Shown: positions 19,868 to 31,460 of the stretch, piece by piece
Layout of the letters: each line of letters opens with the position of its first letter
Numbering within the stretch: position 1 is the stretch's first letter
Origin: Pectinophora gossypiella
Taxonomy: Eukaryota > Arthropoda > Insecta > Lepidoptera > Gelechiidae
Length of the DNA: 64,000 bases
NCBI RefSeq assembly: GCF_024362695.1
Contig: NC_065426.1
Coordinates: 9,888,236 to 9,952,235, forward strand
Direction: 5' to 3'
Position numbers and translations under genes: made by a program
The notes under the pieces: generated by a model
Database searches by the model: none
Told to the model about the DNA's origin: nothing
Seen by the model: only the letters and a program-made list of their open reading frames with translations

Positions 19868-20267
19868 CGTGTAGAGTTCGTGAACTTAGTGTTTGTATAG
19901 TTAGGAAGTGTAGAGTTTAGAAGCTTGGCTGTACGTAAGATCTGATAACTTTTTGAGATTGTGATCGATATGATCTCGTCTTGGCAACATTTTACATGAA
20001 AATATTTTTGTTGGGACGATATTTTAAGTCACCCTTATTATAAACATTTTCTATAAACGTTCAAAGTTAAATAAAAAAGTTACATAATGTGCCTGCCGAA
20101 GCATAATGGCCACAGATTAAAAACTCTCTTAACTTTTTTATTCATAACTCAATCACGCCACAGATAATAAAACTCATCTAATCCTTATAAAATAAACTGT
20201 TATTTTTTTTATTTAGGGCGTAAGAAGAAGGATATTTAAACAGATTAAATACGTTTAGATATTACAT

Positions 20268-20862
20268 CTATGGTGGCTCATTTGGAAGTACGCTTGACTC
20301 TCACTGCTAGGTCGCAGGTTCGAATCTAGCATGGGCCTAAACCAATGTTTTTCTAAATTATTTTTGTATTTATATTTGGACCATAAATTATAATCACGTG
20401 CTCAGCGGTGAAGGGACGCATCGCGAAGAAACCCACATTCCCGAGAAATGCGTTTCGGAAGTATCTTATATCACGTGGGTTATGAGGTGTGAGGTGGTGG
20501 GTGTTGGTGGTTTGGATTACCAACCCCATCAACCCTGGTGTCAGAGTTATTATTGAGCCGCAAAGGCCTGACATGGCTCATAAGCACAACGACTATATAC
20601 TATATCAGTAAGTATAATAACCGGGACCAAAGGCTTAATGTGCTTTCCAAAGTACAGATCATCTTACTTTCGGACAATCTTCGACCTAACCAAAGTAGGG
20701 CTCACAAAATATTTTTTGTGATATATCCCCACCGGGATTCGAACCCGGGACCTCAGCGCTTAACCACTGGACCACGGAGGCCTAGGAGGGTATATTGGGC
20801 TGGTTTTCCTTTCGCGGGTTGGAAGGTCAGACAGACAGTCGCTTCTGTAAAAAACCAGAGCA
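20268..20862 (+). mobile_element. SINE-C interrupted by SINE-A
   Basis: Left part 20268-20476 carries the head (GGTGGCTCATTTGGAAG, box B GGTTCGAATC) and body GAGAAATGCGTTTCGGAAG; right part 20787-20862 resumes at TATTGGGCTGG and GCGGGTTGGAAGGTCAG. The middle is a minus SINE-A. Confidence 0.75.
20477..20785 (-). mobile_element. SINE-A inside SINE-C
   Basis: Minus copy with body CAACCCCATCAACCCTGG, core TTAATGTGCTTTCCAAAG and head ATTCGAACCCGGGACC then CTTAACCACTGGACCACGG. Confidence 0.8.
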
Positions 20863-21044
20863 TTGGTGCTAAATCTAATATGCACAGACATGGTAATAGC
20901 CTCCACCAACCAGTGTGGAGATTTCTGACGTCTACGTAATACTGCGATGAAAACCTCGCGCCCGCGCCGCTTTTTACATACCGAATTAATTCCACCGACG
21001 ACGACGTAGCGTTAGCAACGATAGTACAAAAATAATAATTAAAA

Positions 21045-21228
21045 TTCAAAAATATCTTTATTCAGTAGGTAACATAGTTACACTTTGAATCGTCAATTTT
21101 TACATAACGAACGTCTCATCCGCCTAAAACTACCGCAGCTACTGACAACATGTACAGCCGGTGAAAAGAAGCCGCAAGAAAAGCCTCGGCACAGGGCCCT
21201 AGACGTTCTTTAAAAAAAATTATAAAAT
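21045..21228 (-). repeat. J-type LINE 3' tail
   Basis: Minus copy of the tail seen forward at 34985-35178: ATATCTTTATTCAGTAGGTA, GTTACACTTTGAATCG, CTCATCCGCCTAAAACTAC, GGCACAGGGCCCTAGACG. Confidence 0.6.
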
Positions 21229-21524
21229 ATTTTTATACAAATTGAGTAATTTAGCAGCCTAGTAATAAAAGTTATATACTTACAGACTTTGCCAAGTTTG
21301 GGAACCTCTGTTCATTTTGTAAAACTTATAAAACTTATTACTATTGTACCTCAAACATATGCCTTCTTTTTTATATTATATCTTTTTTATATTATTATAT
21401 TATTATATTGTTATGTGTTATATTATTTATTTAATAATTTATTGTACACAAGAAAACACAAAAACACAATATGACAACATGAGAAGAGAGAAAAAGCACA
21501 ACTTATTTCTAACAGTAATTTCTT

Positions 21525-21700
21525 CCAGTAGGCCAGTAGGAATTCCATTTGCATCGACCTCGACACACTTCTCTTGTTTCCTTCACATTCACCAATCGTT
21601 TCATGCACGCATTATTATTGATAACTCCTCAGAAACCCATTACAATACAATTCAATACAAATACACTTTATTGCACCAAAATAAAAATAAATAAGTAATT
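21525..21700 (-). repeat. P-type LINE tail plus LINE poly(A) remnant
   Basis: GGAATTCCATTTGCATCGAC with CACACTTCTCTTG and CAATCGTTTCATGCACGC match P; 21640-21700 adds ACAATTCAATACAAATACAC then TTTATTGCACC, a second reversed LINE end. Confidence 0.45.
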
Positions 21701-22087
21701 ACAAAAAGACTCTTAACTAACCCATCCCCATTCCCATTAGTGTTGTTTCGATTTTTTTTAAAGAAGTGTATTTTTTGTAACTGTTTTATGCTACCAGTAC
21801 ACAAGTTGTTGAGGATTTAAGCGGATAGCTTTAATTGTTTGGAACCGAGGTCCGTATTAACCAGAGAAATAAAAAAAAAACACCTCGATCTTTTCCTGCA
21901 TTATTTATACTCATCCAGAAGTCCGACATTATTGTGCTTTTAATTAAAAACGTCAGAATTATGACGACATTTGTCTTTTTTGGACTACTTTTGAGGTATT
22001 TTTCTTTGCTGGAGTAAGGAGGGACGACCGGTTGCCATACAACCATAAAGTTGAAGTTGAAACACGGGATGCTTTCAGCAGTTCTTC

Positions 22088-22170
22088 GGCCTCCGTAGTT
22101 CACCGGTAAGAACGTTGGTCTCTCGATCTGGAGGGCCCGGGTTCGATTTCCGGTCCCCACCAGATGATCA
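22088..22170 (+). repeat. tRNA-like SINE head, extra family
   Basis: GGCCTCCGTAGTTCACCGG with box B GGTTCGATTTCC, then CCCCACCAGATGATCAAGCC. The head resembles A/B, but the sequence that follows differs from both. Confidence 0.45.
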
Positions 22171-22185
22171 AGCCATCGCCCACAG

Positions 22186-22512
22186 TCTTCTTCTTATCGT
22201 GTGGGTTGTAAAGTGGAATACCAGCCTCATCAACCCTGGTGTCAGGGTTACTATTGAGCCGCCAAAGGCCCCTGACATCGCTCATGTAACGACTACTTAC
22301 TTACATCAGTAAGTAGGAACCGGGACCAACGGCTTAACGTGCCTTCCGAAGCACGGATCATCTTACTTTCGGACAATCTGGTGATTAGTCTGTAATGTCC
22401 TAACCAAACTAGGGACCACAAAGTGATTTTTGTGACATGTCCCCACCGGGATTCGAACCCGGGGCCTTCGGATCGTGAGTCCAACGCTCAACCACTGGAC
22501 CTCAGAGGCCGT
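22186..22512 (-). mobile_element. SINE-A, full length
   Basis: Minus copy from CTTCTTATCGTGTGGGTTG to CTCAACCACTGGACCTCAG, with ATTCGAACCCGGGGCC box B and ATGTAACGACTACTTACTT. Among the least diverged copies. Confidence 0.9.
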
Positions 22513-22795
22513 TACTGAGGCGATTATAATTAATCGACCCTTATAAGGTATCTTATAGACGGACCCTAAAGGGACCAATCAGACCATCATCTTTGAATAT
22601 CAATTTAAGCTCCTTACAATTTCGGTAAACTCCCAATTTTCTTGTTAAGCTGATGAGAATTCAATTTATAGCATAATGCGTGTGAAATTGAATTTCGACG
22701 AGGAAGCCTGTGGTTATTAATATATTTTAAAAGATATATTGTAATTATTATAATAATATATACGCACCCTTCTTCTCGGGAACGCGTGTAGGTCA

Positions 22796-22856
22796 TCATC
22801 AATTTATTTAAGAGCCACGCTCTTGTCGGTGCAGCATTTTCCGTGCTACTTTTACC
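22796..22856 (-). repeat. F-type tail fragment
   Basis: ATTTAAGAGCCACGCTCTTG then GCAGCATTTTCCGTGCTAC. The rest of 22513-23150 is AT-rich with no gene seen. Confidence 0.55.
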
Positions 22857-23154
22857 ATGTTCCTTTTCATGTTTTGTTTTTTCTTTTTTCTTGTCATGTT
22901 TTTTTTCCATGATACTTTTTTGCTTTTTTATTTTTTTTTTGCGTGTAGGTATTAAGTTGAAATAAACATCTAATACTTATGCCTGCGGTCTCTTGCTGTA
23001 AAAATATGAAGCTTCTAAATCAACGCAATCCATCATGCGATGAATGTACCTGGTCTCCAGTTGGTAAACTAATCGCGAGCTATGTCGATGTATAGTGACA
23101 ATAATTTTTCAACGGCAAAGTTTTACGTTTTTTAAGTTTTACGAGAAGTGTGTC

Positions 23155-23240
23155 AGGATCGAAGCAAATGGAATTCTATAGTCTCTGCTTACCCCGGTGG
23201 GAAATAGGCGTGAGTTTATGTATGTATGTATGTAAAGTTT
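23155..23240 (+). repeat. P-type LINE tail with (TATG)n end
   Basis: GGATCGAAGCAAATGGAATT, ACCCCGGTGGGAAATAGGC, GTGAGTTTATGTATGTATG. Shows the natural 3' end of the P family. Confidence 0.6.
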
Positions 23241-23472
23241 TACTTGCACTTTTCGGACCCGCACTTAACTGTTTTTTTTTCTATTGAAGTTCATCTTACC
23301 AACAGCCAAAGCCAGTCTAAACAGAAAGATTATAATATATTATAGAGAAAATCCATAATAATTAAGTGCCTGTTTATATCATAACAATTATTACAAAATT
23401 AAGTCCCTTACAGGTTTTTGAACTAGGTCGTCCAAGTGCATGTCGAATTAATTGTGTTTGAGGATTCCGTAG

Positions 23473-24875
23473 CACTATAAATTATATAAATTATATGTGA
23501 ACTCCGTGTTCCTAAAGCCTGTTACTGCTCAAGACATCTGCTCCATTATTAACTCTTTAAAAAATACACATAGTACCGGCTACGATGACATCTCTACCTA
23601 CATTGTAAAAGGTGTAGCTCATACCATTTCAGATGTTCTTAGTTATACAATAAACCTTTCCCTAGAAGAAGGGGTCTTCCCGGATAAATTGAAGGTAACA
23701 ATAATAAAGCCATTATATAAAAAGAGTGATAAAGAAACAATAAGTAATTACAGACCTTTAGCAAAAATCCCCATATTTGCAAAATTGTATGAAAAAGTTA
23801 TAAACAACAGCATATACCCCTTTTTAGAGCAATTTAATATTTTGGCGAAAGAACAGGCTGGATTTCGTAAAAGTAAATCGACGAACTTGGCAATATACAA
23901 TTTCTTAGAAAAAGTAGTGAGTAAAGTAGATGCTAAAGTTCCAGTTTGTGCACTATTTATGGATTTGAGTAAGGCCTTTGACCACGTCAATCACTCTACT
24001 TTATTGAATAAGCTGTATGCTTATGGCGTCCTTGGTAATGCGTTTGATTTGCTTGAGTCGTATTTAACAAATAGGACTCAGGCAACTGAAATTGAGAACA
24101 TTTGTTTGCAAACTAAACAAGAATCAAAATATCTTTCAGAGTACAGAAAGGTTTCTGCTGGTGTGCCGCAGGGAAGCATACTTGGTCCACTTCTGTTTTT
24201 AATATATTTTAACGACTTTCCGACTTCCATTGACAGGGACATCATACTTTATGCAGATGATAGTACTGTAATCTTCTCAAACCCAGCTGAGAAATTGCTC
24301 GAAGTTGACATCAACGAGACACTAAATAAAAAATCTCAATGGTTGAATTCAAATAACCTACATCTGAATGTACAAAAAACTAAATATATGCGTTTTTACA
24401 ATAGAAAGCAACCAAATACGGAACTTAATATTCAATATAATTCTGAAATAATAGAAGAAATTGATGAAACTCGCTTTTTAGGAGTTAATATAGACTCGCA
24501 AACAAACTGGAAAGCTCACATAATAAGTGTAAGTGACCGCCTTAGTCGATATTCTTTTGCGTTAAAACAACTATCAAAGGTTGCAAATCAATCGACGGTC
24601 TTAATATCATATCGAGCACACGTAGAATCAATCCTCAGATATGGTTTAATATTTTGGGGCATGTCCACGGATAGGGGAGATGCTTTTGTTGCACAAAAAA
24701 AATGTCTTCGATCTGTCTGTGGTTTAAAGCCTACTGATACTTGTGAAAGAGGCTGAACCTGTTAACTCTACCTAGTTTATATGTTCTAGAAGTTTCTATA
24801 TTTGTAAAAACTAACCTTGACATGTTCGAAAAAGTCAGAAGTAAACGTTATGAAGGTAAAATCCATATTTCTGTA
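23473..24875 (+). pseudogene. LINE reverse transcriptase, 5' part of an interrupted copy
   Basis: A long frame (start of clear similarity near 23497, codon GTG, no ATG) covers most of a non-LTR RT domain: palm motif FMDLSKAFDHV at residues 154-164, AGVPQGSILGPLLF at 221-234, catalytic YADD at 252-255, then FLGVNIDSQTNWKAH in the thumb. The endonuclease domain is missing (5' truncation). A frame shift near 24750 makes the first frame stop at 24756, while the next frame continues LNLLTLPSLYVLEVSIF up to 24875, where a DNA transposon interrupts it; the C-terminus resumes at 27822. CR1/Jockey-like group; RNA-templated DNA synthesis would have been its role. Non-functional. Confidence 0.8.
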
Positions 24876-26040
24876 CCGTCGGTGAAAAGTAATACAACTC
24901 GAGTTGTATCACTTTTGAGTTATTAGCACACACTTCATGTTCAAAAAATTCTCTTTCTTTCTGTCTAATTCTCGTAACTGTAGCTATTATAAATACGGAG
25001 ATAATTTTTGTGTCTAGTGATATAAGTACTGTTTGTGAAGGATTCATGCTGTTATAACACGTGTAACATAATTCATCTTAACTTGCATTAAAGTGAAATG
25101 AAGATTTTCACTAAATATTTTGGTGTAAGTAAATGCAACTCAACATATATTAAAATACACGCAATCCTTGAATTCTCACAGTCCGTGTTTAATGATATAA
25201 TTTTAGTTGTAACATCAAACACCAAATTTATTTTTTCGTGAAAAGTAATATAAATTAATATATATCAAAATATTTCAGAAAATGCGATCTTAGATATCAA
25301 TAACGTGTCGTGTATAATGATACATACAAGTTCAATTCCATGCACCACCAGTGTGTATCCTAGGGTGACCTCCGCATAAACCTGTCTATGGGAAGACATT
25401 TTGTCTAGAACCACAGCAAACCATATCTGATCCGCATTGCGAATGGGTATAGGTTAAGTTAGTACTTCAGACCAAACCGTGTTTTTTCTCTTTCTTCTAT
25501 AACCACCTTGTAGTACTTAATTACAGTACCTCAATAAGTTGTGGGTCCTGATCATGGCGTCGTTATCACCATGGCAGGGTTAGTCAAGAGGTATTTGAGA
25601 TTTGTCATAACTGTCGTTAGTCTCCTTCCCTTAGCTCGAAGCATAGCTGTTTTACATAGTTTTCTTGATTACATGCAGGTTAAGCGGTGGCAGATTGAAC
25701 GCTGCCTTCATTGCTAAGGAGGTTGTAGACGTGAAATAATGGCTCCAAATATTATCGAGCTCCAATTAACATGCAAGCAATTCAATACACGCTGGTTAGA
25801 TCTTTTATGCAAGCGCCGGTAGTGGTATTTTTGAACCTACACAGCCGTAGATGACAGCTCGGCATCGGCAGCATCGGGATCTGCCACATCTTCTCAAGAG
25901 AAGATTACCAGTTTCTCAAACACGTTGAATAGTGTAAATTTGTCGAGCTTCCTCATTTTTATAAAGGGAATAACTGCTCTGAACTCTTGAGCACCACAAG
26001 TAATATTTGTTTTCTGTATTTTGATTACATAAGAGAGAAT

Positions 26041-26112
26041 TACGCACAGGACTGTGAAAAATGGAAAGAGGAAGGGGAGGCCTTTGCCCAGCAGTGGGAT
26101 CTTGTAGGATAG
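26041..26112 (+). pseudogene. H-type (RTE-like) RT C-terminus
   Basis: Reads YAQDCEKWKEEGEAFAQQWD then LVG and stop. This is the C-terminal end of an RTE-like reverse transcriptase; only the last 23 codons remain. It shows the coding origin of the CCCAGCAGTGGGA motif that recurs in SINE tails. Confidence 0.6.
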
Positions 26113-26329
26113 ATTAGATTAGAATAAATAATTGGCAACACTACGGGCACAACCCTTTAATTAAACCAGGTCACAAAGTTGGTAAAAATCCCAGGAGGTA
26201 TTTGAGCTTCTGAAAGGAGTTAGTTGGCTTACATAGTCAATAAAAGCACGCATAATGGACCACTTGTGTTTATGCGGAAAACTGAGCCCATTAAAATAAC
26301 ATTACATATGGGACATTCGAGTATTCATT

Positions 26330-26431
26330 GAGTCAAGTCAGGGGCCTATGGCGGCTCAGTTATAACCCTGACACCAGGGTTGATGGGGTTGGTAATTCAC
26401 CTCACAATCCACACGATAGAAGAAGAAGAAG
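26330..26431 (+). repeat. SINE-A 3' fragment
   Basis: GTCAGGGGCCTATGGCGGCTC, ACACCAGGGTTGATGGGG and CACACGATAGAAGAAG; lies inside the 2.94-kb transposon. Confidence 0.7.
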
Positions 26432-27821
26432 ATGGGACATTTGCCCATACATGTTGTGCCGACCCCACCTAGAGTGAGATAAGGGCAGGAGGATGATGAT
26501 GATATAGTGGGAAGTTTGCCCACTTCACAATAGTGGTCCATACGCGAGGATACGCGGAAAGTTCCCCACGTGTGCTTACGTGTAGAGTTTTGCGGAAACG
26601 AGCTCATTTAGCTTAACCATAACAGACCATGGTCCATGGTGGTCATGGTCATGGTCTGAGGATAGCCCTGTGTAACCTATAGGTTTGGAGGTGAACCAAT
26701 GATCTTCATTTTCACTACCTATTCTCATCATCAACATTGATTCGACTCCGTTTATCGATCTGTCAATGTTGCGGGCTACCATTAGACCGGGAATTTTGAT
26801 AATTCGAAATATCGAATTTTACTTTACTTTAGGGGATTTTGATTATGGAATGAGTTGTGATCTTTTAAATAGTTTCAGCAAGAAAGAAGTAAATAAATAA
26901 ATAAATAAACACTTACCGGTTTGTGTGATTTTGGTTTAAAAGTACGTAGGTACATCACCTTTATCTCCAGGCCATACTGCCAGGCTAGCCCGAAACATTC
27001 CTAATGACTAGTCTTAATATGATTCCTCTTACCTTCATTTGTTAGGGGTGGAAATATTATCATAATTGAATTTGTAAGATTTTGACTGCAAAAATGAACC
27101 AAAAGTGGTTTTGATTAGGGGCGTAGTGTAGTGGACAAAATGTGTTTGTAGTGGGCAGCAGTGGTGGTTTTGACCGGTTATTTATGAGTTTTGAGAGTAA
27201 AATCATAACAAAAATATCTTATTATCGTCACCTTACACTATATATACGTGTACCATCTTTATATGTATTTATTATTAGAAATTCGTAAAAACATGTATCA
27301 TTTTACACAATAAAACCGAAAAAATAAGTCATGTTAAACCACTTGACACAAATTCGTTATAGTTTATCGTTTGTGTCAATTGATATAAATTACGTTTCTT
27401 TACTTTTTAAAGAAAATAAATAGAATTTTGCCTTTCTACAACATTATGAAATAAACTTTCTTCCAAGACATTTTGTTTTTTGTAGAATAAGACTGTAAAA
27501 TTAATAATTGAAATATGATATATCAACGATGACTTTTTTATAGTTATGTGTGTAAAAAGGTATAAGTAGACTTGTATCAATTTACACAATATAAAAGTTG
27601 GTGTCAACTGATACATGTAATTTATTTTGATCCTCTACCATTTCTGTTTAGGTTCTAAATATAACTAAATATTAGAAAAGAAACCTTCCATCATCACCTA
27701 TCGACACATCTAACTTCTGTTCCATTATTCCTTATAAGTCGCGAGCTAGAATGTTTTTAACTTTAAACTCGATTTTCTCAAAACTTGAATTTTGGACTTG
27801 TATTACTTTTCACCGACGGTA

Positions 27822-28310
27822 CAGATTTCACATCTTAGCAAAAGTGCTCTATTCAGTAAAAGTATATTAAATATGTGTGCTAAGATTTATAATCATCTGC
27901 CTTTAAGTATACATAAAATTGATAATATAATACTTTTCAAACGGAAATTGTATGAACATTTGGTAAATAAATGTTATTATAGCATTAATTCATATTTAAA
28001 TGACAGATACTGAATTGGGAATTGAATATTTTTTTACTATTGTTATTCTAATATTTGACATTATTATTATTGAATTATTACTACTTTGTTGACGTTGCTT
28101 TGTTTAATATTAATATTTTATAAATGTGTTTCCGATTTATTTTAATGTATTTTATTATTATTGATATTTTTTATAAGCATCTAAATAGACATTTTTGTGT
28201 TAAATATTTGTATGCCGATCAGGCTGGACATGTTGAAACTCAAAATATAAATTGTAAGATCATTGTTATGTTACACATGTTTCACAAATAAATGATTATG
28301 ATTATGAGCT
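27822..28310 (+). pseudogene. LINE C-terminus and 3' UTR (continuation of 23473-24875)
   Basis: From 27822 the frame ISHLSKSALFSKSILNMCAK ... LYEHLVNKCYYSINSYLND ends at 28013 and is the usual C-terminal tail of CR1/Jockey-like elements (ALF...MC.KIYN.LP). Without the transposon and one TA, codons run straight from KIHISV into QISHLSKS. The 3' UTR ends in AAATAAATGATTATGATTATG. Confidence 0.75.
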
Positions 28311-28376
28311 ATGTAAAACGATCTGAAACATACCTAATATTCTATAGTTTGTTAGTTACAGTTTGTTTGTTAGTTT

Positions 28377-28480
28377 GTGTCGCTGGTCTAATGGAAAGCT
28401 CGGTGTGGCGTGGGTAGTTAGTTCATGTTGCGATGGATCTAACTACCCCAATTGGGATATAGTCGTGAGCTTATGCATGT
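28377..28480 (+). mobile_element. SINE-E 3' half
   Basis: GGTCTAATGGAAAGCTCGGTG, TTAGTTCATGTTGCGATGG, ACTACCCCAATTGGGATATA, GTCGTGAGCTTATGC. Confidence 0.6.
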
Positions 28481-28502
28481 GTCGTGGCCAGCGCAGAATT
28501 TT

Positions 28503-28640
28503 ATTTTTTATTTTTCTTTATTAAGGAAACAAACAGCTTACACAATAGATACTTAAAGATATAAACTTATAATTAAACACATTAAGCCAAAGCAGTTTCC
28601 ACCGATGTATCTAACATATGTTATATTTCGTTGCAAATAG
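28503..28640 (-). repeat. LINE 3' tail, reversed
   Basis: TTTTCTTTATTAAGGAAACA then AACAGCTTACACAATAG and CAAAGCAGTTTCCACCG; a LINE 3' UTR pattern with no coding part. Confidence 0.35.
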
Positions 28641-28736
28641 CGGTGAACTAGTCTATAAATTATATTAAGTTATACTGTTAGGCCCAAGAATTAAATTAAT
28701 AGGTACAAAAAGAAACCTCTGCAAACAATCCCTCTA

Positions 28737-28968
28737 TACAGGGTGTTAGTGACATCGTAACGAATACTCAGAGGGATGCTTCAGACCATGATTCTGAGTT
28801 AATATCAAGTGGAATTTTCCGTCGCAAAATTCATGTTATTTTTATAGTTTTTTAAAATTATTTTCAATTCTATACTTTTGCGATGGAAAATTCCACTTGA
28901 TATTAACTCAGAATAATCAGCTGAATCATCCCTCTCAGTATTCGTTACGATGTCACTTACACTCCATA
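28737..28968. mobile_element. Foldback MITE (FB copy 5)
   Basis: Near-complete: TA then CAGGGTGTTAGTGACATCG; inner AATTTTCCGTCGCAAAA and its inverse; right end GATGTCACTTACACTCCA. Arms about 90 bp. Head-to-tail partner of copy 6. Confidence 0.85.
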
Positions 28969-28997
28969 CAAGTACATACAGTAGCCATACAAGTAGG

Positions 28998-29228
28998 TAT
29001 GGGTGTTAGTGACACTGTAACGAATACTGAAAGGGATGATTCAGACCATGATTCTGAGTCGATATCAAGTGGAATTTCCTGTCGGAGAAGTCATGAAAAG
29101 TTTAGAGCTTATTTAAATTATTTTCCGTTCCATAATTTTGCGACGGAAAATTCCACTTGATATCAACTCAGAATCATGGCCTGAATCATCCCTCAAAGTT
29201 TTCGTTACGATGTCACTAACACCCTGTA
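28998..29228. mobile_element. Foldback MITE (FB copy 6)
   Basis: GGGTGTTAGTGACACTGTAA at left; GATGTCACTAACACCCTG then TA at right. A 29-bp linker containing GCCATACAAGTAGG separates it from copy 5. The LINE at 29274-31364 ends close by. Confidence 0.85.
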
Positions 29229-29273
29229 TCTAAGCATTAATTATATATCTATCTATTACATGTTTTAATCATT

Positions 29274-31364
29274 TCAGCTACATTGTTTTACAGCATTGAC
29301 AAAGGCATTTACCTTACTAGAAAATATATCTATATCACCATAAAATCCATCATAGTTTAAACATGCTCGTACAATAAATCTATTTCTGGCGTAATTGGTG
29401 CCTGCATTGGGAATAGAAAAAAATCTATTTGAACGCAATCTTGCAACTGGGCACCTAAACGCAATCTGACTAACCAGGTATGGGGAATCTATTAAATTAT
29501 TAATAATTTTGTATAAATAAATTTGATCTCTATGTTCCCTTCGCTTTGCCAGAGATACAATATTTTCAAATTTATGGTTCTTAAATTTAAATTTTAACCA
29601 TCTAATAAATTTATTTTGAATTCTCTCTACAGCGTCAATATACTTGGCGTATTGTGGACTCCAAACGGTTGATACATATTCTAGCTGCGATCGAACAAGT
29701 GAATTATACAACAAAATCAGCGTCTTGGCCTTTTTGAAATTTTTGCCTTGACGAAACATAAAACCCAACATTCTGTAGGCTTTAGAAGTAATTTTGTTAA
29801 CGTGTGAATCAAACAACAGCTGGCTATCCAAATTTACACCTCAATCTCTCATCTCGGACACTCTACTCAGAGCTTTACCATCAAAATTGTAGGTAAAGGA
29901 AACTGGTTTTTTCTTTCTTGTATATGTTATTATGTGACATTTATCTTGATTTAGATGTAGTTTATTATTTGAGCAGTATAATCTATCGAGATCTGCTTGC
30001 AAATTGTAACAGTCTTTCTCCGATTTTATAATAGAAAATATTTTTGTATCATCTGCATATAAAAGTATATTGGCGTGATTAAAACACTCAGCAATATCGT
30101 TTATGAAAATATTAAATAGTAGCGGTCCAAGGTGAGAGCCCTGTGGCACACCAGAAGTAATCGGGATAAAGCTAGATATAAATCCTTTAACAGCTACAGC
30201 CTGAGTACGATCTCTAAGATAGGACTCCAGCCACCGCAGCAGATCGCCATGAATACCGATATAACTAAGTTTTTGTATTAGTAACGTGTGGGATATTTTA
30301 TCAAATGCCTTTGAGTAATCGGTATACACAGCATCCACCTGGCAACCTTTATCCATAGCCTCGAGTACCATATCAGTAAACTCTATTAGATTGGACTCTG
30401 CAGAACGCATGTTAACAAAGCCGTGCTGTTGATTCAAAAGATACTGTCTTACCGAAGGAAACATAGTATCATATACTATACGCTCAAAAAGTTTAGGGAT
30501 AACTGATAATTTTGAAATTCCACGGTAGTTTCTAACATCATGTTTGTTACCACTTTTAAATATAGGTACAACTAGTGACCGTTTCCATTCAGTTGGCATC
30601 ACTCCTAGATGTAAAGATAAATTAAAGAGATTACTAACCGGCACGGACAGTTCCTTACTGCACTGCTTAAGAAACATAGGATGTATCCCGTCAGGCCCAC
30701 TACCTTTAGTCAGATCGAGACGTGATAAATATTTTTTCACAATTGGAACTGTTAATGAAATTGAGCTCAACAATAAGTCACTAGAAACCACATCTTGCAT
30801 ATTTGAGAGGATGGAAGAATCCGGCTCGAACACAGACTGAAAATAAGTGTTAAACATTGTGGCTATTGTGCTACCATCCGATGCCTGAACATCATCAAGA
30901 TATAATACATCAGGTATACCGCCACTCTGCTTCCTCGAGTTCACAAATGACCAAAAATATTTTGGACTAATGCATATATTGTCTTCTGCTCTACAGTTAT
31001 AAGTATCATAACACTCTGATTCTAATAATTTAGTTAGATTGCGAAGTTTAGAAAAATGATTGTAGTCAGACTGTCGTCCATAAATCTTCCATTTTCTGTG
31101 AACCCTAAGCTTCTTATTTATAAGTTTGATTAAAGATCCAGAGTACCAAACGGGATATCTCTGATCCGTCGTCACAATTCTAGTGGGTACGTGCTTATCA
31201 ATAATATCATTTAATAATTTATAGAATTTTTTAACTGCTAAGTTAATGTCATTCATAACTAGATGCGTGTTCCAATCTACTTTGTTTAGTTCAGACCTGA
31301 TCACATCATAGTCAGCAGCATGAAATCGACGAGTGATCCGAGGGGCAGGACGTAGATTATCCAC
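29274..31364 (-). pseudogene. LINE reverse transcriptase with one nonsense codon
   Basis: About 697 codons. The first 507 cover the linker after the endonuclease (RRFHAADYDVIRSEL, residues 12-26) and the RT: YTDYSKAFDKISH 347-359, SGVPQGSHLGPLLF 404-417, YADD 436-439. A TGA at 29841-29843 replaces a Leu codon in the expected RDLGVNLDS; the same frame then continues 185 codons through the thumb (HVNKITSKAYRMLGFMFRQ) and ends VNAVKQCS. Otherwise the frame is open, so the copy is young. 5'-truncated: it starts near 31376 with no ATG and no endonuclease. Jockey/CR1-like. A 507-aa frame alone could be mistaken for an intact gene. Confidence 0.85.
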
Positions 31365-31376
31365 GAATTGATCATT

Positions 31377-31460
31377 TCATGATGTGTTCGACCATGAAAT
31401 GGTCATATTTCATGAAATAGAATATCATACATTGGCCACATCATGATGTAGTTTGGCCAG
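31377..31460. repeat. ATTTCATGAAAT repeat
   Basis: CATTTCATGATGTG, GAAATGGTCATATTTCATG and TTGGCCACATCATGATG; related to 38640-38740. Palindromic words suggest a degenerate foldback element. Confidence 0.4.

Larger units (their letters stand above)
24876..27819. mobile_element. 2.94-kb TIR DNA transposon inserted in a LINE
   Basis: Ends are inverted: CCGTCGGTGAAAAGTAATAC at 24876 and its complement ending at 27819, with TA on each side (24874-24875, 27820-27821; GTAC is an equally possible duplication). Just inside the left end AAAGTAATACAACTC is followed by its own near-palindrome. Subterminal words TGTATCA, TTTACACAATA and GTGTCAA recur near the right end (27290-27620). No transposase ORF was found; the longest frames (83 aa or less) are not recognisable, so the copy is non-autonomous or decayed. 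It contains a LINE tail and a SINE-A fragment. Confidence 0.75.

Noticed and set aside
22100..22578. Overlapping 60-70 aa ORFs on both strands
   Set aside because: They are frames through SINE-A; the same peptides (QWLSVGLTIRR-like) recur wherever SINE-A occurs.
28737..29228. Regularly spaced repeats resembling a CRISPR array
   Set aside because: They are inverted foldback MITE arms with TA ends in a eukaryotic genome, not direct repeats with unique spacers.
30544..30840. 98-aa plus-strand ORF
   Set aside because: Shadow of the minus-strand LINE reverse transcriptase.
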